DNA from: Phycisphaerae bacterium
GTDB taxonomy: Bacteria > Planctomycetota > Phycisphaerae > Sedimentisphaerales > Anaerohalosphaeraceae
DNA length: 9,435 nucleotides
Assembly: GCA_021736615.1 (NCBI GenBank)
Contig: JAIPFN010000233.1
Location: 1-9,435 of the forward strand
Direction: 5' to 3'
Part shown: positions 6,396 through 9,435 of the stretch, in pieces
How the letters are laid out: each line of letters begins with the position of its first letter
How positions within the stretch are numbered: position 1 is the first letter of the stretch
Position numbers and translations under genes: made by a program
The notes under the pieces: generated by a model
The model's database searches: none
Seen by the model: the letters and a program-made list of their open reading frames with translations, nothing else
What the model was told of the DNA's origin: nothing

Positions 6396-7490
6396 CTACG
6401 AATTGTTAATCAGTTCCAGCAGTTTTTCTTCGTAGATTTGGGCGTTTAATGGCAATAGTACCGGTTTTTCTGTCAGTGAGGAGTATAGTATCGCGTTTGC
6501 CAGTTCTACTGAGTTTATTCCTTCGGCGGCTGGGGCTGTCAGTTTTTCTCCTTTTAAAATCGCGTTTGCAAAGTTTTTTATGATCTCTGCGTGCTGGTCC
6601 GGCGGGTCGGTTACTTCGATGTCAATTTCAGTAACATTCGGTTTTGCCATTGGTTTTTTCGAGGTTTTCTGAAAATCTGTGCAGGGTACTTCGTTTCGGG
6701 TAAACCGCAGGGCATTGCCTTCGAGGACTATTTTTCCCATTTCTCCACAAATTTCAAGGCGATTCGTCCCGGGTGCCTCACCCGTCGAAGCGATAAATAC
6801 GCCGGTTGCTCCATTAGGGAATTCCAGGTAAGCGGTCACCTCGTCTTCGACCTCTATATCGTGTCGTTTACCGAGTCCGCAGAACCCTACGACCCTGTCA
6901 GGCATTCCGCAGAACCACTGCAATAAGTCAAGCTGGTGCGGGCACTGGTTGAGCAGCACCCCGCCGCCCTCTCCTGCCCAGGTCGCTCGCCAGGAACCGG
7001 ATGAGTAATACTCATCCGTGCGGAACCAGTCGGTTATGATCCAGTTGACCCGCATGAGTTTACCGAGTTCGCCGCCGTCTATCATCGACTTGATCTTCTT
7101 ATAGGCACCGAGGGTTCGCTGGTTGAACATAGCGGCGAATACCTGATCTTTATTTGTATGAGCTGCGATGAGTCTTTCGCAGTCGGCTTTGTGTACCGAG
7201 ATGGGTTTTTCGATTAGCACGTGACAGCCGGCCTTTAAGGCTTCTATCCCGATTTCCGTGTGCTGGTAGTGCGGGGTCGCTATAAGAACGGCATCGCTTA
7301 CTTTGCTGTCCAGCAGTTCGTGATAGTCGGTAAACGCCCGGCAGTCATATTTCGCGGCTATTTCAAGACAGTGCTGCTTACGGCGTGAACAGACGGCTGC
7401 GATCTCTATGTTATCAAGCCTTGCAATTTTTTCCAGATGACGCTGTCCGATGTAACCGAGACCGATGACGGCAAGTTTAACCTGTTTCAT
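6396..7490 (-). CDS. Gfo/Idh/MocA-family NAD(P)-dependent oxidoreductase
   Basis: The 364-residue cytoplasmic protein has the two-domain layout of the family. The N-terminal Rossmann fold carries GLGYIG at 10-15 (the GxGxxG dinucleotide motif) and EKP at 94-96, whose lysine usually takes part in catalysis. The C-terminal substrate domain carries GGGVLLNQCPHQLDLLQW at 175-192, with His185 at the position of the conserved catalytic His. Members oxidise or reduce hydroxyls of sugars, inositols or related compounds; planctomycete genomes contain many of them and the substrate cannot be read from sequence. No clear Shine-Dalgarno site precedes ATG 7490, although this start puts the Rossmann strand at the expected position. 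Upstream lies the candidate small-RNA region, so a leader or separate promoter is possible. It is alone on its strand here. Confidence 0.93.
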   Translation of the reverse strand: MKQVKLAVIGLGYIGQRHLEKIARLDNIEIAAVCSRRKQHCLEIAAKYDCRAFTDYHELLDSKVSDAVLIATPHYQHTEIGIEALKAGCHVLIEKPISVHKADCERLIAAHTNKDQVFAAMFNQRTLGAYKKIKSMIDGGELGKLMRVNWIITDWFRTDEYYSSGSWRATWAGEGGGVLLNQCPHQLDLLQWFCGMPDRVVGFCGLGKRHDIEVEDEVTAYLEFPNGATGVFIASTGEAPGTNRLEICGEMGKIVLEGNALRFTRNEVPCTDFQKTSKKPMAKPNVTEIDIEVTDPPDQHAEIIKNFANAILKGEKLTAPAAEGINSVELANAILYSSLTEKPVLLPLNAQIYEEKLLELINNS

Positions 7491-7621
7491 TTAAAAACTT
7501 TCATTTCAATTTATTCCATATCATTGATTATTTGTCATTGTAATAAAGAGCTTCTAATCCGCAATAATTATTATGTGGTAGAAATAATGAATGGTAAGGA
7601 ATGCGCATAAAAATTTCAGGT

Positions 7622-7652
7622 GCGGTCTTTTTGGGAGAAAAAAAAAGACCGC
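7622..7652. other. Long-armed inverted repeat overlapping the sRNA terminator
   Basis: GCGGTCTTTTT (7622-7632) pairs perfectly with AAAAAGACCGC (7642-7652), an 11-bp stem with a 9-base loop. Its right arm shares bases 7649-7652 with the terminator stem of the candidate small RNA, and its loop side holds part of the T-run on the minus strand. The two hairpins therefore cannot form together. On the minus strand the terminator would be made first, so this one would form only in read-through transcripts. Confidence 0.6.
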
Positions 7653-7710
7653 TCGAACTCTCGTGGTAGGAGGAGGAGGAGGAGGAGAAAACCACAAAAG
7701 CCACGAGCGG
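7638..7710 (-). terminator. Rho-independent terminator of the candidate small RNA
   Basis: Read on the minus strand, the CCGCTCG/CGAGCGG stem, or the alternative CTCGTGG/CCACGAG pairing (7701-7707 with 7660-7666), is followed by TC and nine T residues at 7646-7638. The stem is GC-rich and the T-run is long. The apical loop is unusually large for a terminator. It lies about 150 bases upstream of the oxidoreductase start and on its strand. Confidence 0.55.
7668..7685 (+). repeat. (AGG)6 triplet microsatellite
   Basis: Six uninterrupted AGG triplets on the plus strand, CCT on the minus strand, lie exactly in the loop between GTGGT and ACCAC. Such a pure run can change length by slippage. On the plus strand it carries repeated GGA and GGAGG motifs; on the minus strand repeated CCTCC. 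Confidence 0.9.
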
Positions 7711-7712
7711 CA

Positions 7713-7734
7713 CTACTAGTAGATCAACGTTGAT
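7713..7734. promoter_or_regulatory. Two abutting perfect palindromes, possible operator
   Basis: CTACTAGTAG (7713-7722) and ATCAACGTTGAT (7723-7734) are each perfect palindromes and touch without a spacer. They lie just downstream of the minus-strand -10 at 7747-7752, where a bound repressor could block transcription. In RNA each could form only a short hairpin, so a DNA-binding role is the simpler reading. Confidence 0.4.
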
Positions 7735-7746
7735 TCCACCTCTAAT

Positions 7747-7774
7747 ATTATAGACTATCAGCAAAGGGATGCAA
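7747..7774 (-). promoter_or_regulatory. Candidate promoter for the small RNA
   Basis: On the minus strand a perfect TATAAT (complement of 7747-7752) lies 16 bases after TTGCAT (complement of 7769-7774), a weak -35. Transcription would begin near 7741-7739. The flanking DNA on the upstream side is a long A/T-rich run (7776-7811), which could act as an UP-like element. The -10 is good and the -35 matches only half. Confidence 0.4.
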
Positions 7775-7801
7775 CATTAATTTTGATAAAAATTTAAAAA
7801 T

Positions 7802-7999
7802 TTAAAAAAAATATCTTACGCTCCCAACGAAATCGGCGTCTTCAGTACAAATAAAGGCTTTCCCTGTACGCATCGACAGAGTGGCGAAAGTTCCAGATCC
7901 GGCCCAGCAATAGCCTGTAGCATTAGCAGTCACAGGATTGAAAACTGCCCTTGAAATGGTTTTTTTCGGCTTTTTTTTGATTGTATAAATGGGGGGCTT
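7802..7999 (-). pseudogene. Protein-like open stretch with no start codon, possible gene remnant
   Basis: On the minus strand this stretch is open from the stop at 8000-8002 to a TAA at 7802-7804. It reads about 65 residues, including AVFNPVTANATGYCWAGSG and RTGKAFICTEDADFVGS, which look more like a real protein than translated spacer: mixed composition, small and aromatic residues, no low-complexity run except a Lys-rich start. There is no ATG, GTG or TTG before an internal ATG that would leave only about 23 residues. It may be a 3' fragment of a lost gene. I do not recognise the family, and the plus strand is also partly open here, so coding origin is uncertain. Confidence 0.25.
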
Positions 8000-8003
8000 T
8001 TAG

Positions 8004-8168
8004 ATTTTTTTTATAATAAAACAGCTTTACCAGTATCTTTCAGATTTTGCGGGGAAATTTTCGGATATTTTTAGTGATAGTGAAAAAACTGCGCCTGAAA
8101 GCGTAGATAAAGTCTTTTATTACAAGAACCTGAATACTTTGCAGCGTGTCAGTAATAATACCGGCTGA
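8004..8168 (+). pseudogene. Second open stretch with no start codon, possible gene remnant
   Basis: On the plus strand a frame is open from the TAG at 8001-8003 to a TGA at about 8166-8168. It reads about 54 residues, including YLSDFAGKFSDIFSDSEK and VDKVFYYKNLNTLQRVSN, with no usable start codon. The composition is plausible for a helical protein, but the stretch is short. After it an inverted repeat AGTAATA-11-TATTACT lies at 8151-8175. The rest of the gap up to the carrier-protein gene is AT-rich with nothing I can name. No family recognised. Confidence 0.2.
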
Positions 8169-8288
8169 TATTACTCATAATTAAATACTTAGATTATTAT
8201 GTAGAAATGATTAACCTGCGGACTTGTATTGCCGAATAATAATCAGTTCAATTGTTACAAAGATATTATTTTTTGAATGGGGGCAAAA

Positions 8289-8549
8289 ATGCAAAATTGC
8301 GTTATCGAACAGACACGTGATTTCATCGTGGATAACTTTCTTTATGGGGACGCCGACAAGCTTGAACATAACACCTCTTTTATGCTTGAAGGGATAATCG
8401 ATTCAACGGGGATACTTGAGCTTATCACTTTTCTGGAAGCGACCTACCAGATCAAAATCGCCGATGACGAGATCATACCTGAGAATATGGACAGCCTTGA
8501 GAGTATCGAAAAGTACCTCTGCAGCAAGCTGACCTTTCGGTCAGCTTGA
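8289..8549 (+). CDS. Acyl carrier protein of the DSTG type
   Basis: An 86-residue carrier protein. Ser39 in IIDSTGILELITFLE (37-50) is the expected 4'-phosphopantetheine site; DSTG instead of the fatty-acid DSL is usual in carrier proteins encoded next to asparagine-synthase-like amidotransferases and AMP-ligases in envelope and secondary-metabolite loci. The rest fits the four-helix fold, with IKIADDEIIPENMDSLESIEKYL at 55-77 as helices 3 and 4. I chose ATG 8289, with GGGGG five bases upstream, over ATG 8277, which lies before that site. The last seven codons (residues 80-86) are encoded by hairpin 1 of repeat copy D, so the C-terminus seems to have been supplied by the repeat. It is 78 bases upstream of asnB on the same strand and probably co-transcribed. 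Confidence 0.88.
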   Translation: MQNCVIEQTRDFIVDNFLYGDADKLEHNTSFMLEGIIDSTGILELITFLEATYQIKIADDEIIPENMDSLESIEKYLCSKLTFRSA

Positions 8550-8610
8550 ATTACGAATTACTAATTACGAATTACTAATTGAGGAAACGGCCTTATGGCC
8601 GTGGCTATTT
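8525..8610 (+). repeat. Composite hairpin-heptamer-hairpin element, copy D
   Basis: Hairpin 1 has perfect 10-bp arms CAAGCTGACC (8525-8534) and GGTCAGCTTG (8539-8548) around TTTC. Compared with copies A and C, the changes in the left arm are matched in the right arm. Heptamers GAATTAC, GAATTAC, TAATTAC, GAATTAC, TAATTGA cover 8548-8582. Hairpin 2 is ACGGCC-TTAT-GGCCGT at 8587-8602, followed by GGCTATTT. It begins inside the carrier-protein gene, contains its stop codon and fills most of the gap to asnB. Confidence 0.8.
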
Positions 8611-8627
8611 AAATCCGGGGGGATTTT

Positions 8628-9435
8628 ATGTGCGGGATCGCGGGAATATGCCGTTTAGACGGCAGTAACCGAATACCATTTGACACGCTTGTTCGTATGA
8701 CCGGTACTTTGCGTCACAGGGGGCCGGACGAGACGGGTATCTATATCGACAAAGATGTCGGTCTGGGACATGCCCGGCTTAGCATAATCGATCTTGGAGG
8801 CGGACTTCAACCGATTCACAACGAAGATGAGACGATCTGGATCGTCTACAACGGCGAGGTGTTTAACTATGTCGAGCTTCGAAAGGAACTTATCGAACTG
8901 GGGCACCGCTTCTACACCACTTCGGACACTGAGGTAATCGTTCACCTTTACGAAGAATACGGAGTCTATTGCCTCGAACATCTTAACGGTCAGTTTGCGA
9001 TGGCTATATGGGATTCAAAGAAAGAAAGCATGTTCCTTGCCCGGGACCGGATGGGGATACGGCCGCTTCATTATACTCAAAAGAACGGGATGCTGATTTT
9101 TTCATCGGAGATCAAATCGATATTTCAGCATCAAGATGTCCAGCGGAAGATCGATCCGCTTGCGATGGACGAGATATTTACGTTCTGGACCACACTGGGG
9201 GGCAGGACAGCTTTTAAAGACGTTTGCGAACTGCCGCCGGGGCATTATATGACGGCATGCCGGGGAGAGATGAGCATTCGCAGATACTGGGATATTCCGT
9301 ATTACGACAAGAGTGAGCGTTTGACGCTTTCGCCGCATGAGATCAGCGAAAAGGCACACGACATGCTGCATGAGGCAGTTCGGATTCGATTGCGGGCAGA
9401 TGTCCCCGTAGCCAGTTATCTCAGCGGCGGCCTTG
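8628..9435 (+). CDS. asnB: Asparagine synthase-type glutamine amidotransferase, 5' part
   Basis: About 269 residues are visible and the gene runs off the window; the family is usually about 600-650. The start MCGIAGI places Cys2 as the glutaminase nucleophile after Met removal. Class II glutaminase motifs follow: LRHRGPDE at 28-35, YNGEVFNY near 75-82, SDTEV near 99, LNGQFAMAIWD, LARDRMGIRPLHY and FSSEIKSI. The visible end, DVPVASYLSGGL, is the start of the SGG(x)DS ATP-binding loop of the synthetase domain. The enzyme moves ammonia from glutamine to an ATP-activated carboxylate. Next to a DSTG carrier protein, its substrate may be a carrier-bound or glycan-linked acid instead of free aspartate. 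ATG 8628 has GGGGGG five bases upstream. The gene symbol names the family, not a proven role. Confidence 0.95.
   Translation, partial: MCGIAGICRLDGSNRIPFDTLVRMTGTLRHRGPDETGIYIDKDVGLGHARLSIIDLGGGLQPIHNEDETIWIVYNGEVFNYVELRKELIELGHRFYTTSDTEVIVHLYEEYGVYCLEHLNGQFAMAIWDSKKESMFLARDRMGIRPLHYTQKNGMLIFSSEIKSIFQHQDVQRKIDPLAMDEIFTFWTTLGGRTAFKDVCELPPGHYMTACRGEMSIRRYWDIPYYDKSERLTLSPHEISEKAHDMLHEAVRIRLRADVPVASYLSGGL

Larger units (their letters stand above)
7638..7741 (-). ncRNA. Candidate small RNA with a (CCU)6 loop
   Basis: On the minus strand a -10 TATAAT is followed, from about 7741, by roughly 100 bases that end in a stem and nine U residues. The outer stem pairs CCGCTCG (complement of 7704-7710) with CGAGCGG (complement of 7649-7655). 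The inner stem pairs GTGGT with ACCAC (7663-7667 and 7691-7695). The 23-base apical loop, 7668-7690, is six CCT triplets in minus orientation plus flanking T residues. CCUCC is the anti-Shine-Dalgarno core, so the loop could bind ribosome binding sites of mRNAs, as C-rich loops of some regulatory RNAs do. It could instead be an untranslated leader of the oxidoreductase gene ending in an attenuator. This is inference from structure alone; no conservation data. Confidence 0.38.

Noticed and set aside
7528..7764. 78-residue minus-strand open frame with a run of six serines
   Set aside because: The serines come from the triplet repeat, the TTG start lies upstream of the predicted transcription start, and the stretch is better explained by palindromes and a terminator.
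8548..8582. CRISPR array from the heptamer repeats
   Set aside because: Units are 7 bases without spacers; they are tandem repeats.
8655..8981. 108-residue minus-strand open frame
   Set aside because: It is antisense to the glutaminase domain of the asparagine-synthase gene, whose motifs are unmistakable.

Overview
The window reads as chromosomal DNA from a planctomycete-type bacterium. I place it tentatively near Phycisphaerae/Sedimentisphaerales, because of the large secreted beta-propeller plus CXXCH protein, the Gfo/Idh-family oxidoreductase, the S16 protein with a long Ala/Lys/Glu tail, and intergenic DNA full of short tandem repeats. The placement is inference from gene content and style; no rRNA or other marker was available to test it.

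Layout. Bases 1-415 hold no gene but contain a mosaic of four degenerate tandem arrays (periods 9, 9, 7 and 9). Next come rpsP (416-961, +) with its own intrinsic terminator, and trmD (1227-1904, +). Between and after these two lie repeat elements instead of the rimM and rplS genes of the usual operon. A small lipoprotein (1964-2434, +) resembles a molybdate-type binding protein that has lost most of its second lobe. It converges on a large secreted HzsA-related triheme protein (2522-5419, -). A divergent intergenic region leads to a DUF1097-type membrane protein (5653-6225, +), which converges through a strong bidirectional terminator on a Gfo/Idh/MocA oxidoreductase (6396-7490, -). Bases 7491-8288 have no convincing gene. 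They hold a candidate minus-strand small RNA with promoter, CU-rich loop and terminator, two abutting palindromes, and two open stretches without start codons that look like eroded coding sequence. The window ends in an acyl-carrier-protein gene (8289-8549, +) and the 5' part of an asparagine-synthase-type amidotransferase (8628 to the window edge, +), a pair typical of envelope or exopolysaccharide and secondary-metabolite modification loci.

The most unusual structure is a dispersed composite repeat, present in full three times (1025-1110, 2437-2515, 8525-8610), once lacking its first hairpin (1897-1940) and once as a lone hairpin (1169-1190). The full element is a 10-bp-stem hairpin with a 4-base loop (CAARCTGRCC...GGYCAGYTTG), then an AT-rich heptamer array, then a second GC-rich hairpin with a 4-base loop, then GGCT(A/T)A or similar. 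All copies face the same way and sit at gene ends. In two cases (trmD and the carrier protein) the stop codon, and in one case the last seven codons, lie inside the element. The second notable structure is the candidate small RNA at about 7638-7741 (-), whose loop is (CCU)6, a repeated match to the anti-Shine-Dalgarno core.

How the genes relate: rpsP and trmD are translation genes left from a conserved operon; the lipoprotein and the heme protein are envelope proteins in separate transcription units; the carrier protein and amidotransferase should act together, with partners probably downstream of the window. I see no evidence that the central genes form one pathway.
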